Positions 19,669 to 28,419 of a stretch of DNA of 37,241 nucleotides are shown piece after piece. Origin of the DNA: Desulfurococcaceae archaeon (GTDB lineage: Archaea; Thermoproteota; Thermoprotei_A; Sulfolobales; NBVN01); contig JAJHQR010000009.1 of the NCBI GenBank assembly GCA_020833255.1, forward strand, positions 1-37,241, in the 5' to 3' direction. The translations under genes were made by a program, and so were the position numbers. Within the stretch, counting starts at the first letter, position 1. Every line of letters begins with the position of its first letter. The notes beneath the pieces are model-generated. The model had not been told where the DNA came from, searched no databases, and was given only the letters and a program-made list of their open reading frames with translations.

Positions 19669-20729
19669 GTCAAATCAGAGGTTCCTAGCTTGCTTCTACC
19701 GCCACCGCATAAGGTCTTTAGAGAGTCCGGCGCGTCCTCACTGCACGCTATGCTCCTAACCCTGCTTAAGACGTAGCCTCTCCGCTTAAGTCTTGGGGTG
19801 ATCTCCCAGTAATAAGTTGTTAAGATACCCTTCCAGGGTAGGAGACGGCCGACTATCGTGAGTGAGAATATGAGTGAAAGAATTAGGGAAACCATGCTTA
19901 AGCTAACTACGCCCGTGTTCTCGCTGAAAGTTAGTAAATACCTGAAGGGGTTAGATACCGCCGCCGCGAAGTATGTGAGGTTGCTATTCATTAGCTCCGC
20001 GGTCGTCACCGGCTTCAGCCCGTACTTAGAAGAGTCTAGGTAGATCGTCCCGCCAAGACATATGGAGTTGAGGACTTCCTTAACAAGCTTGACGTAGGGG
20101 TTGTCCGGGGATAGTGATGAGAGGGCTGCGTTAGTCATTATAGAGCCGTCGCCGAACACGTACGCCGGGCTCCCGCCAACGCTCACCTTAACCCCTAAGA
20201 CCGCGTCACCTCTGTAAGCTACTACCACGCCCTTACTTGACACTACTCTCGACGCGTACGCGAAGTATATTAGTGTGTCAGCCCCGCTAACGTTCACTAT
20301 GCCGTGGAAAATCTGGGAGCCCCCGAAACTCACGTACCCCCCTAAAATCCTCGCGTCAATACCTAAGGCTTCTAAGACGGCGTTGCTGTAGGTTCCTTCA
20401 TCAGCTATGATGAGGCCTGAGCCACTCCTAACTAACCAAGCTATCGCGCTCGTTTCCTCAGGCGTAAAAGGCTTCTCAGGCGATACTATGAGTATTATGC
20501 GGCAAGATCTGGAACTCGGGTAGAGCAGGGTTAGTGTCCAGGAGTCCACCAACCTAACCTCGTAACCTAGCTTCCCCAACAATTCCCTCAACCTTGAGGT
20601 ACCCTCGTAACTAGTGTTGTGGGGTGAGGCACCGCTTAAGACTACCCCCGCGGGGAACGGCTCCGCTAATAGAGCTATCAGGAAGACAACCACTACCAGC
20701 TTACCCAGGTCCGCGTTCCTCACACTCAC
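19638..20729 (-). CDS. DUF4350-like membrane-anchored protein
   Basis: This protein has an N-terminal signal or anchor helix (about 10-27) and an extracellular domain of about 230 residues resembling DUF4350, a GATase1-like fold of unknown activity. One membrane helix (about 273-298) and a basic cytosolic tail of about 65 residues complete it. In the domain, SWTLTLLYPSSRS, LVRSGSGLIIADEGTYSN and SPAYVFGDGSIMTNA are the recognisable strands. Such proteins are found with MoxR, DUF58 and DUF4129 genes, as here. GTG 20729 has GGTG upstream; GTG 20723 is a close alternative. It overlaps both the 60-aa gene before it (29 nt) and nreA after it (31 nt). Function is unknown. Confidence 0.68.
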   Translation of the reverse strand: MSVRNADLGKLVVVVFLIALLAEPFPAGVVLSGASPHNTSYEGTSRLRELLGKLGYEVRLVDSWTLTLLYPSSRSCRIILIVSPEKPFTPEETSAIAWLVRSGSGLIIADEGTYSNAVLEALGIDARILGGYVSFGGSQIFHGIVNVSGADTLIYFAYASRVVSSKGVVVAYRGDAVLGVKVSVGGSPAYVFGDGSIMTNAALSSLSPDNPYVKLVKEVLNSICLGGTIYLDSSKYGLKPVTTAELMNSNLTYFAAAVSNPFRYLLTFSENTGVVSLSMVSLILSLIFSLTIVGRLLPWKGILTTYYWEITPRLKRRGYVLSRVRSIACSEDAPDSLKTLCGGGRSKLGTSDLTWLLSKVSVE

Positions 20730-20883
20730 TCACCAAGCTCTTGACGTAGCTGAGGAGGGCTAAACCTGCTACAAGGGATGTTAAGGAAGCCACATACCTT
20801 TGAGAGAGAGCTAGCACGACAGAACTCACTAACAGGGTGTAGCTTAAGTATAGTGTGAGGGGTTTTAAAATATTCTTAACCAA
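20701..20883 (-). CDS. 60-aa two-helix membrane protein of the surface locus
   Basis: This small hydrophobic protein has two predicted membrane helices (about 10-26 and 31-48) and a charged tail, ECEERGPG. The TTG start follows GAGGAGGTG by about 10 nt inside the preceding gene. It overlaps its upstream neighbour by 8 nt and the DUF4350 gene by 29 nt. Because those overlaps tile the operon without a gap, I consider it real despite its size. It may be a small subunit of a membrane complex made by this locus. No family is recognised. Confidence 0.6.
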   Translation of the reverse strand: MVKNILKPLTLYLSYTLLVSSVVLALSQRYVASLTSLVAGLALLSYVKSLVSECEERGPG

Positions 20884-21658
20884 AGTACTTCAACACCTCC
20901 TCAAACAACTTCACGGATTCTTCGAAGAAACCTAACAACCAGAAAGCGTTGGTGAGAATCAAGAACGTAGTCGAGGCAACTACCAAGATGAGTCTCAAGC
21001 CAGGACTACGGATAAGGTACCACAGCACGATGGTGAGGGAACCCGCCATCGTGGAAACGAGTAGGGATTGGGTGAGGGCTAGGCCGTAATACAGTAACGT
21101 GATGAGTGTGGACGCGGAGAAAGCGAACGCTACGTAACTAAGGATAAGTAAGTTAAGGAATGTTTCAACGTTGAGTAATCGAGTCAAGGTGAGTTCAGGC
21201 ATCTCGAGACCGGTGAATCCGTAGCTAATCAACTCCTCGAAAGCCCTTAGGGAATATCCCGATATGAGAGAGACGCAGCAAACGAGTAGGTAGTGGAGTG
21301 GGGGCACCTCGATGATCGGGTGGAACAATACTGTGTAGATCAAAGCAGGCGTTAAGAAGGGGATGAAGATAAGGTGTGGTCTCCTTAAGTAAATCAAGGA
21401 TCTCACTATCAAGACTAGGGGGTAGTAGGCTATTAGGTGTGCTGTGTAAGGCCCTGCAACCAAAATCTGGAAAGGTAGTGAGAGAAATAAGATTATAGAA
21501 GCTGACAACACGTGCCCTGCCAGAATCATGTACGTGTACGTGACTAACCCGGCTACGGAGACGAGCGTGTAGTTACTTAAGTATAGGGACGCGATTAATG
21601 AGATCAGGAAGACGGTAGCGATTAACGCTTCAGGAACCCTGCCCCCACTTAAGTACAT
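20876..21658 (-). CDS. Polytopic membrane protein of the MoxR/DUF58 locus
   Basis: This 260-residue protein is very hydrophobic with about seven membrane helices and short charged loops (for example RSLIYLRRPH and RAFEELISYGF). I do not recognise its family. The ATG at 21658 follows GAGGAG in the DUF4129 gene and overlaps that gene by 29 nt. A soluble acidic-aromatic tail, FEESVKLFEEVLKYFG, ends it. Its position between the DUF4129 and DUF4350 genes suggests it is a membrane component of the same complex. That is inference from gene order. Confidence 0.68.
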   Translation of the reverse strand: MYLSGGRVPEALIATVFLISLIASLYLSNYTLVSVAGLVTYTYMILAGHVLSASIILFLSLPFQILVAGPYTAHLIAYYPLVLIVRSLIYLRRPHLIFIPFLTPALIYTVLFHPIIEVPPLHYLLVCCVSLISGYSLRAFEELISYGFTGLEMPELTLTRLLNVETFLNLLILSYVAFAFSASTLITLLYYGLALTQSLLVSTMAGSLTIVLWYLIRSPGLRLILVVASTTFLILTNAFWLLGFFEESVKLFEEVLKYFG

Positions 21659-23219
21659 GCTCCTCGACCCGCTTAGCGACAGACACCATCACCTCATCCT
21701 CGCTTAAGTTACCGAACCTGACTAACTCGTAATACTTCGTTAAATCGTTAAACAACTTAGTGAGTTCCTCCCCTGCGAGCACCTTAATCTTAGGCAGTAA
21801 TTTGACGGCGATTTCCCTATGCGTTTCATGCTTACCTAAAGAAACTTCGAAGAACCTACATAAACTCTCCACGACTGACCAGAACGCCCTCACCACGTAG
21901 GAAGTAACGGCCTCAGTTGGCGGTGCTTGTTTAACGTGAGGCACCCTACTCACTAAGTCGCGTCTGCTGACTGAGGAGAACTTCAGGAGGAGTATTATGC
22001 TAGCCGCTGAAGACGCGAAAATAACGAGTAGTAATGGCGCGTAAGACCCTAGCATAACCCCTCTTGCGGGGGGTGGGCTCACTCCTTGACTAGGTTCGGG
22101 AAAACCGGAGCTACTTAAGAATGCTGGTTTTGAGGAAATCAAGTACATGAGAGAGCTTAACTCGCTTGAGAACCTGTAAGTGATTTCCGAATCCTTCTCG
22201 CTGCTGACCGCCGTGAAAACCCGAACTACTAGGGATGAGGTTCTAGGTTCCGGGCTGGTGATTGACATATTATACCTCCTCTCCCTCACGTACTTATTAA
22301 TCTCTTCTACAAGAACCTCCTCATCAACTTCCTCAAGCCTGTTAAGATCGTTCAATAACCTGTTAAGGTCTTCCGGCGGGAGTCTCTTAATAATCTCAAT
22401 TAACGGGCCGCTGACATTGGCTCTCAAGAGCGTCTCAAGAACCTCGCTAATAATCGTTGAGTTGCCTAGAACGTTGCCGGACCCGCCGAGCAACTTACTT
22501 AACGACGCGTATTTAGCGTAGGAGGAGGCTATTAAGTACATGCATGAACCGATCAGCATGGAGGTAGTGTAGGAGACGTTGACCCCGAAATCAGCGGCTT
22601 TCTTGAAATCCCCTGCCTCAACGTAGTCTAAGAACTTAAGGATCTGAAGCCTTAACTCGTTCCTCAAGTCCTCACTCACTACCCTGACTTTAGGTTCCCT
22701 CATCAAGTAAATCATGAAGTACGATAACTCGTTGTGATCTCCGTAACTCACGAAACCTGAGAGAATAACTAGTAACACGTTAGATAGTGTGGAATAGTCT
22801 GTCATGTTTAAAGATCTTGTCGCGTGATAAAGTAGCCAACCCAAGTCATCGTTATTCACGGTCAAATCATCAGATTTATTAAGTATTTTGAGAGCCATGA
22901 CGTGCTTACCGCCGACGAAGAAGGCAACCGGGTTATCACTAGCTAAGTACTCATAAACGCGAGTAACCACCAACTTCATTAAGGTTTGGTTGTTTGTTGA
23001 GATAGCCTCCTCCAGCAAAGCCTTCAAATCTTCTCTACCGACCCTGCTCAGCCACTCACTCAGAACTTTCGGAGCTTCTAATAACTCCTGCGACTTGCTC
23101 TGGAGGTCTGGTGAGTGTCTAGCCTCAGCGACCGGGCTGGGAACACTAAGCAATACTAAGAATAGGATTAACGTAGGAGTCAGCGCTTTGAGAAAGCAGG
23201 ATATTACAGCGAATCCCAT
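21630..23219 (-). CDS. Signal-peptide protein with C-terminal DUF4129-like domain
   Basis: The protein has a signal peptide (about residues 1-32), a large helical outer domain up to about 385 and one membrane helix (about 387-410). A cytosolic C-terminus with the DUF4129 pattern follows: LGKHETHREIAVKLLPKIK, then LTKYYELVRFGNLSEDEV. DUF4129 proteins occur with MoxR, DUF58 and transglutaminase-like genes; their role is unknown. Here the outer domain is large and its family unknown to me. It heads a minus-strand run of six overlapping genes. The ATG follows GGGGCG, and an AACTTATTTTC box near 23246-23253 gives a near-leaderless transcript. Its promoter region is shared with divergent moxR. Confidence 0.75.
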   Translation of the reverse strand: MGFAVISCFLKALTPTLILFLVLLSVPSPVAEARHSPDLQSKSQELLEAPKVLSEWLSRVGREDLKALLEEAISTNNQTLMKLVVTRVYEYLASDNPVAFFVGGKHVMALKILNKSDDLTVNNDDLGWLLYHATRSLNMTDYSTLSNVLLVILSGFVSYGDHNELSYFMIYLMREPKVRVVSEDLRNELRLQILKFLDYVEAGDFKKAADFGVNVSYTTSMLIGSCMYLIASSYAKYASLSKLLGGSGNVLGNSTIISEVLETLLRANVSGPLIEIIKRLPPEDLNRLLNDLNRLEEVDEEVLVEEINKYVRERRYNMSITSPEPRTSSLVVRVFTAVSSEKDSEITYRFSSELSSLMYLISSKPAFLSSSGFPEPSQGVSPPPARGVMLGSYAPLLLVIFASSAASIILLLKFSSVSRRDLVSRVPHVKQAPPTEAVTSYVVRAFWSVVESLCRFFEVSLGKHETHREIAVKLLPKIKVLAGEELTKLFNDLTKYYELVRFGNLSEDEVMVSVAKRVEEHVLKWGQGS

Positions 23220-23313
23220 CGCCCCAAAGAAGTTAGTCTTCGGAGAAAATAAGTTTCAGCATGATCAAACGGGTAAGCTGTTTTGGAAATAACGGTAATG
23301 TTCGTTGGATTGG

Positions 23314-23353
23314 TTTAGTAGATATTAGGTTATTGGAAGAAATAGTGGTGGAG
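23314..23353 (+). promoter_or_regulatory. TATA-like box and ribosome site deciding the MoxR start
   Basis: TTTAGTA at 23314-23320 predicts transcription from about 23343. GGTGGAG at 23347-23353 follows, then a 6-nt spacer and TTG 23360. The ORF-track ATG at 23261 would lie well upstream of this transcript. Confidence 0.45.
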
Positions 23354-23359
23354 ATAGAG

Positions 23360-24304
23360 TTGAGGTATGTTGAGGCGATAGTTAGTAGGGTGGTTGAGGC
23401 TTCTAGGGAGGTGTTGGTTGAGAGAGAGTGGGATGTGAAGTTGTTGGTTTTGTCGGTGATTGCCGGGGGCCATGTCTTGATTGAGGGAATACCCGGCATA
23501 GCCAAGACTCTAACAGCTAAGACCGTCGCTAAGTTGCTTAATCTGAGGTTTAGTAGGATTCAGTTAACGCCTGACTTACTGCCGGCAGACATAGTGGGTA
23601 CTAAGGTCTTTAATCAGAAGACAGGGGATTTCGAGGTTGTGGTAGGTCCTGTGAACGCTAATCTAGTCTTAGCTGACGAGATAAACAGAGCGTCTCCGAG
23701 AACTCAGTCAGCGTTGCTTGAGGCTATGCAGGAGAGGCAGGTAACTATTGAAGGTGTGACGATTAAGTTGCCGGAACCTTTCACGGTCATCGCTACCATG
23801 AATCCCGTGGAGCTGGAGGGGGTCTTCCCCTTGCCTGAAGCACAGTTAGACAGGTTCTTCCTGAAGATAAGTATGAGGACTCTGAGTAGGGAGGGCTTGA
23901 TAGAGTTGTTGAGGAGGGGTACGCTGAAGATAGAGGAAGCCTTCGCTGAGTTAAAGCCGGTCGCTAACGCTGACGAGATACTTGAGGGGAGGAGGGAGAT
24001 AAGTAACGTGTACGTCGATGACTCGGTAACGGATTACATGCTGAGGATATATGAGTCAATAAATAAGCACAGGTATGTTAGGTTAGGTGTCACGCCTAGA
24101 GGACTCATAATGCTTCACACTCTAGCTAAGTGCTTAGCGCTTTCTGAAGGGAGGAATTACGTGATACCTGACGACGTGAAATCCGCGGCGGTACCTGCCT
24201 TAAGCCACAGGGTCTTGCTTAAGCCGGAGGTCTTAGCTGAGGGTTTTTCATCGAGAGATGTCATAGAAGAGGTTTTGAGAATCGTGGAGGTGCCGAGACC
24301 ATAA
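23360..24304 (+). CDS. MoxR-type AAA+ ATPase
   Basis: MoxR ATPases are thought to act as chaperones that mature or remodel partner complexes, often encoded beside DUF58 and von Willebrand A-domain proteins. Walker A is GIPGIAKT (residues 43-50), Walker B is LVLADEINRASP (102-113), and LLEAMQERQV with VFPLPEAQLDRFF supply the pore and sensor segments. The ORF track begins 33 codons earlier at ATG 23261, but those residues have no MoxR look. TTG 23360 with GGTGGAG and a 6-nt spacer gives the usual family length (314 aa). DUF58 follows after 2 nt, so both are co-translated. It diverges from the DUF4129 operon. Confidence 0.92.
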   Translation: MRYVEAIVSRVVEASREVLVEREWDVKLLVLSVIAGGHVLIEGIPGIAKTLTAKTVAKLLNLRFSRIQLTPDLLPADIVGTKVFNQKTGDFEVVVGPVNANLVLADEINRASPRTQSALLEAMQERQVTIEGVTIKLPEPFTVIATMNPVELEGVFPLPEAQLDRFFLKISMRTLSREGLIELLRRGTLKIEEAFAELKPVANADEILEGRREISNVYVDDSVTDYMLRIYESINKHRYVRLGVTPRGLIMLHTLAKCLALSEGRNYVIPDDVKSAAVPALSHRVLLKPEVLAEGFSSRDVIEEVLRIVEVPRP

Positions 24305-24306
24305 GA

Positions 24307-25605
24307 GTGACGAGGACCTCGGTAACGTACGTTAGTTATGGCGGGCTCTACCTACTAACACTTACTTCAGTACTCCTTTCATCAGTGCTGGTGGTTTTCG
24401 AGCTACATCACTACTTAGTGATTAGTGTCGCGGGCTTTCTGCTGGCAGGTTATGTCGCTGGAGCACTACACTCACTTAAAAAGCTGGGTAACGTCCTCGC
24501 GGATTACCCGACAGACTTGAGGGTTATCGAGGGCGAGACACCTGTTCTGAGCTTAGTTGTTAGAGCGCCTCATCTAGAGTTGCTTAAGGTGGTTAAGGCG
24601 GATCTCGCTTGTGATGCTGGCTTGAAACTCTCTGATTACTCGGTAAGGAAGAACGGTCAGGTACTGGAAATCAGGATGGGTCTTAACGCTAGGGTGGGGA
24701 CGCACAGGATAAACACGTTGTTTCTTCGATTCGTTGTTCTCGGAGGGCTTGCGGAGGGGTTGATGAGCCTTGAGATCTTCACCGAGGTTCAGGTGCTGCC
24801 CGGGTTCAGTATTGGTGTTGTCCCGTACACGATACCGGGCTTCAGACACTTAGGTGTTGGCCCTTCTAGGGTTAGGGGGCCTGGCACGAACATATTCGAG
24901 GTGAGGGAGTACATGCCGGGAGACGAGTTCAAGAAGATAGATTGGAAAGCGACGGCAAGGCTTTCAAGACTAGCTGTTAAGGAGTTTGAGAAGGAGATGC
25001 ATAGGGATGTCGTGATATCGCTCGTGCTTAGCGATAAGTTTTTCTATCCGGGGAGTAAGGCGCTTGAGAACCTGTTACGGGAGGTATGTAAGCTAGCTTT
25101 AGGGCTTCTTTCTAACGGTCTTCACGTCAGGTTACTCGTGGTTACGGAGAGGGGGTTCCTACTAAGCAATAAGGTAACGTCAATCAGTAAGATAGGTGAG
25201 TTGCTGGGGGTTCTCTCCAGAATTGAATGGCCCGACAGACCCTTAATGACCTACTCAGCGTTGAGGGTTGCTTCATGGCTACTGCTCCCAGTAGTGGTGA
25301 GTACTTGTTCCGTGCCGTGCGCGGTAGTCAACATAATGTGTCTCGAGGACGTGAGCGACGTGGAAGCGGCTTACCGCATATTTAAGAAGCTTAAGACACT
25401 AGCTCACGACGTGGTGTTCGTGGTCACCGCCCCAGCACTCATAGACTTAAGGCAAGAGGAGGTAACCCTGGAAGACTTGAGTAGCGCGTATCAAGAAGTG
25501 GAAAACCTGGTTAAGCTGTCTAGGAAGCTACCTAACAGCGTCGTAGCACCGGACATAAGTAGCGTTGCTCTTAACAAGGTCTTAAGCATGCGTGCAACCG
25601 CTTAA
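24307..25605 (+). CDS. DUF58 membrane protein, MoxR partner
   Basis: This is a DUF58-family protein, nearly always encoded next to MoxR. Two N-terminal helices (about 10-50) anchor it. The conserved core is FEVREYMPGDEFKKIDWKAT, with the following RLSRLAVKEFEKEM, near residues 197-230. The C-terminal half resembles a vWA-like fold without a clear metal site. The GTG start lies 2 nt after the moxR stop; GGAGGTG within moxR is rather far upstream, so coupling probably drives translation. 432 aa is normal. It likely forms a working unit with MoxR; the downstream ABC genes may be in the same transcript or use the TTTAAT box at 25609. Confidence 0.9.
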   Translation: MTRTSVTYVSYGGLYLLTLTSVLLSSVLVVFELHHYLVISVAGFLLAGYVAGALHSLKKLGNVLADYPTDLRVIEGETPVLSLVVRAPHLELLKVVKADLACDAGLKLSDYSVRKNGQVLEIRMGLNARVGTHRINTLFLRFVVLGGLAEGLMSLEIFTEVQVLPGFSIGVVPYTIPGFRHLGVGPSRVRGPGTNIFEVREYMPGDEFKKIDWKATARLSRLAVKEFEKEMHRDVVISLVLSDKFFYPGSKALENLLREVCKLALGLLSNGLHVRLLVVTERGFLLSNKVTSISKIGELLGVLSRIEWPDRPLMTYSALRVASWLLLPVVVSTCSVPCAVVNIMCLEDVSDVEAAYRIFKKLKTLAHDVVFVVTAPALIDLRQEEVTLEDLSSAYQEVENLVKLSRKLPNSVVAPDISSVALNKVLSMRATA

Positions 25606-25646
25606 GACTTTAATTTTCACTATCTCTTAATTGTTGAGTGTTGTGG

Positions 25647-26654
25647 ATGAGTGAGGAGGCTGTTAAGGTCACTAAGCTAGCTAAGAAGTACTTGACTAAG
25701 AAGAGGAAGGGGTTGCTGAAGAGTGAGAAGCTAGTTGTTGAAGCGCTGAGAGGGGTTAGCTTCACAGTCAATTACGGCGAGGTCGTGGGGCTTCTAGGAC
25801 CTAACGGCGCCGGCAAGACAACCACGATTAAAATTCTCTCAACCCTGCTCTTACCAGACTCTGGGGAGGCTAGGGTAGGGGGTTTTGATGTGGTTAAGGA
25901 AGCAAGTAAAGTCAGGAAGTTGATCGGCGTTATGCTGAGCGTGGAGAAAGGCTTCTACGGCAAGTTAACTGGTAGGGAGAACCTTATTTACTTCGGCTCG
26001 CTTTACGGGTTGAGCGGGGCTGATTTAAGGAAGAGGGTTGATGAGGTAATGGAGCTTGTTGGGTTGAGTGAGTTAGAGGCTGAAGATAAGCTTTACGAGG
26101 AATACTCGACCGGTATGAAGGCTAGGCTCTCACTAGCTAGAGCTCTCTTGAAAAACCCGCCGATACTCTTGCTTGATGAGCCGACGCTAGGTCTTGACCC
26201 GATGAGTGCTAGGAAAGTGAGGGACTTAGTTAAGTCTCTGGCGTTGAGGGAGGGTAAAGCAGTGATATACACCACGCACAACATGTTCGAGGCCGAGCTA
26301 GTTTGTGACAGGATCTTATTAATTGATAAGGGGTCTATAGTCGCTTCGGGAACCCCGGAAGAACTGAAGAATAAGATAAGTGACATAAAGACGGTGATAC
26401 TTCAGGTTAGGAGGGGGTCCGGGAACCTGAACGCGTTCTTGAGTAAGCTGGCTGAGGTAGCTGTAGGTGGCGTGGCGATGGAGGAACTCGGCGTGGACTA
26501 CTTAGAAATAAAGTTTAACGTGAGATCCGTGGAAGAATCCCTCAATAAGGTGATGAGGTTGCTGACTGAGGGAGGGTTAACGACGAATTCGTTTAAGGTA
26601 GTTGAGCCCACGCTTGAGGACGTATTCATATACTTCACCGGAGGTAAGGCGTAG
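25647..26654 (+). CDS. ABC transporter ATP-binding protein (ABC-2 type)
   Basis: This is the ATPase of an ABC-2 exporter. Walker A is GPNGAGKT (51-58 from ATG 25647), the signature segment is YSTGMKARLSLARALL, Walker B is ILLLDEPTLGLDP, and the switch histidine lies in YTTHNMFEAEL. A C-terminal extension of about 100 residues (ILQVRRGSGNLNAF onward) is typical of the drug/lipid exporter group. The ORF-track GTG 25638 gives three extra residues. A TTTAAT box near 25609-25614 predicts transcription from about 25638, so ATG 25647 fits a short-leader mRNA. The stop overlaps the first permease start by one base. Exported substrate is unknown; the MoxR/DUF58 genes upstream suggest a surface role. 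Confidence 0.92.
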   Translation: MSEEAVKVTKLAKKYLTKKRKGLLKSEKLVVEALRGVSFTVNYGEVVGLLGPNGAGKTTTIKILSTLLLPDSGEARVGGFDVVKEASKVRKLIGVMLSVEKGFYGKLTGRENLIYFGSLYGLSGADLRKRVDEVMELVGLSELEAEDKLYEEYSTGMKARLSLARALLKNPPILLLDEPTLGLDPMSARKVRDLVKSLALREGKAVIYTTHNMFEAELVCDRILLIDKGSIVASGTPEELKNKISDIKTVILQVRRGSGNLNAFLSKLAEVAVGGVAMEELGVDYLEIKFNVRSVEESLNKVMRLLTEGGLTTNSFKVVEPTLEDVFIYFTGGKA

Positions 26655-27466
26655 TGAACGTGCTACCGTTGATTAAGTCCGAGATGTTGTTGGTTTACGG
26701 GGAATTGCTGAGGAGGAGACAGGCTTTATTCACTTATGTTGCCTATCCTTACATAATGACTTTCTTCATAATATTCGTCGGCTCCTCCGTAGGGTCGCTG
26801 GAGAATTTCGAGGTTAGGGTTGGTGTGAACCCCTTCCTCTTCTTCATAGCCGCATCGTTCAACTTCCTAGCCATACTCGGCATAGTAGATGATGTTTTAT
26901 GGAGCCCTATATACGATGATAACATAGGTACGTTGCCTTACGTGCTCTCAAGCACTACGCCGTGGTTCTTGAGGCTCCTCATAATACCTATACCGCGTTT
27001 AGTCTTAACTATAATACTAGGCTTCACCAGCTTAGTCCCGCTCTTCACGTATTTCGAGGGTGTTGAGGGGTTCCTTACCTCGCTCTTGCTGATGGGTTTA
27101 GCTTGCCTTGCAGGCTTGCTCTTATCGACGTTCGCTATCTTCTTGGCGTGCAGTGTGTCGATGGTGATGGGTGAGTCTTGGAGATTGCTAAACATAGTTA
27201 GGCCTCTCATGATGATATTGCTGGGTATTTACTACCCTAGAGTTTTAATGCATTTCACGATCCGCGTGATATCTTACCTCCTGCCGTCATCGCATATTGT
27301 TGACTTAACGCTTTACACGTTGGTAGGTGGGGGAACGCCTGAAGTCTTGACGGTCCTCACGATGCTCGGCTTAGGTATCGCTTTAGCGATAGCTTACGGG
27401 CCTCTCTCATACGGTAGCACCAAGTCTCTGGAGATGAAGAAGTTGAGGGAGGGGGTTAAGACGTGA
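26654..27466 (+). CDS. ABC-2 type permease, first subunit
   Basis: This membrane subunit of the ABC exporter has about six helices in 270 residues, with a cytosolic N-terminus (MNVLPLIKSEMLLVYGELLRR) as in ABC-2 permeases. The loop DDVLWSPIYDDNIGTLPYVLSS is typical of the coupling region. The GTG start overlaps the ATPase stop (TAGTG) with GGAGGTAAGG just upstream. The stop overlaps the next permease start by four bases (GTGA). The substrate is unknown. It pairs with the second permease to make a heterodimeric channel; this follows from operon structure. Confidence 0.85.
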   Translation: MNVLPLIKSEMLLVYGELLRRRQALFTYVAYPYIMTFFIIFVGSSVGSLENFEVRVGVNPFLFFIAASFNFLAILGIVDDVLWSPIYDDNIGTLPYVLSSTTPWFLRLLIIPIPRLVLTIILGFTSLVPLFTYFEGVEGFLTSLLLMGLACLAGLLLSTFAIFLACSVSMVMGESWRLLNIVRPLMMILLGIYYPRVLMHFTIRVISYLLPSSHIVDLTLYTLVGGGTPEVLTVLTMLGLGIALAIAYGPLSYGSTKSLEMKKLREGVKT

Positions 27467-28290
27467 GCTCGTTTAGTAGAGCGCGTTTATTCATGAACTC
27501 AGCTAGAACTGTGTTCGTGAGTTATGTTAAGGCTGAGCTCCTGAGGAGTAAGGGGTTTTTCTTAGGCTTAATATCGATGTCTGCTTGGCTAGCCATCCTC
27601 ATGCTCCCGATGACTCTCTTCAGGGACCCGAGAACACCTGCCGACACCATCTCCACCTACATGTTCATCGGTATAGCTATTTTCCAAGCATACTCAGTGA
27701 GTACCTGGGATTGGGGTTGGGAGTTGAGGGACTCCCTCTTCAGAGGTGTTTTAGAGAACGTGATAGTTAGCGGGTCGAGCATCTTCGTCATGTACGTCGG
27801 AATAATACCGATAACTATTAGCTGGTTAATGCTTTCGCTAGGCATAACCTACTTAATGCTCTCAGTCCTAGTAGCTCCGCCATCGCTTCAGGTCGCTGAC
27901 CCAGCCCTATTCTCCTTAGGTCTAATATCCTTAGCGGTGGTTCTCTTCGCTTACGCGATGATCCTAGGGTCGACCCTCATATCTTCCGGGACTTCCGGCG
28001 CTGTGGTAGAGTTTATTTCGTGGATACTCCCTATAGCTACGGGCGGCATAACCCCCCTAGCCAACCTACCGCCCTCGATGAGATTCATAGCGTTATTAAC
28101 CCCTTTCAGTTACCCGGCGGAACTCCTCAGACACTCACTAGGTCTCGCAAGCCTCGTATTACCTGAGGAAGTCATGTTGGTAGCCTCCGTGCTATACCCA
28201 ACTGCTTTCCTAGCTTTCGGCTACTTCTATTTCAAGATTCAGCTACGTAAGCTACTTAAGGAAGGAGTTAAGACTGTCTCGCTTTGGTAA
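27463..28290 (+). CDS. ABC-2 type permease, second subunit
   Basis: This 275-residue membrane protein has about six helices and the ABC-2 layout, starting with ARTVFVSYVKAELLRSKGFFLG. GGITPLANLPPSMRFIALLTPF is the typical C-terminal conserved segment (IPLxxLPxxxxxIaxlxPl). It follows the first permease with a four-base overlap and GAGGGGG upstream. It ends the plus-strand run of five genes from moxR. The substrate is unknown, and ABC-2 systems of this type move drugs, lipids or surface polymers. Confidence 0.86.
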   Translation: MSSFSRARLFMNSARTVFVSYVKAELLRSKGFFLGLISMSAWLAILMLPMTLFRDPRTPADTISTYMFIGIAIFQAYSVSTWDWGWELRDSLFRGVLENVIVSGSSIFVMYVGIIPITISWLMLSLGITYLMLSVLVAPPSLQVADPALFSLGLISLAVVLFAYAMILGSTLISSGTSGAVVEFISWILPIATGGITPLANLPPSMRFIALLTPFSYPAELLRHSLGLASLVLPEEVMLVASVLYPTAFLAFGYFYFKIQLRKLLKEGVKTVSLW

Positions 28291-28358
28291 ACACTCCCTA
28301 ACCCATCACGTATTAAGGTAACGAAGGCTTTCTGAGACTTACCCGGTTCCAGAGCGTG

Positions 28359-28410
28359 AAATATAAAAGCTTCTTAATAAATATTTTTCAGCATGTCTAA
28401 ATATGAGGTG
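28359..28410 (+). promoter_or_regulatory. TATA box and ribosome site of the polyprenol kinase-like gene
   Basis: GAAATATAAAAGC is a near-canonical archaeal TATA element. It predicts a start near 28391 and a leader of about 30 nt holding GAGGTG (28405-28410), 9 nt before the ATG. This is one of the clearest promoters in the window. Confidence 0.6.
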
Positions 28411-28419
28411 CTTCAGTGA

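Noticed and set aside
22180-22521. 113-aa plus-strand ORF opposite the DUF4129 gene
   Set aside because: Serine/threonine-rich shadow of the helical outer domain; no promoter or ribosome site.
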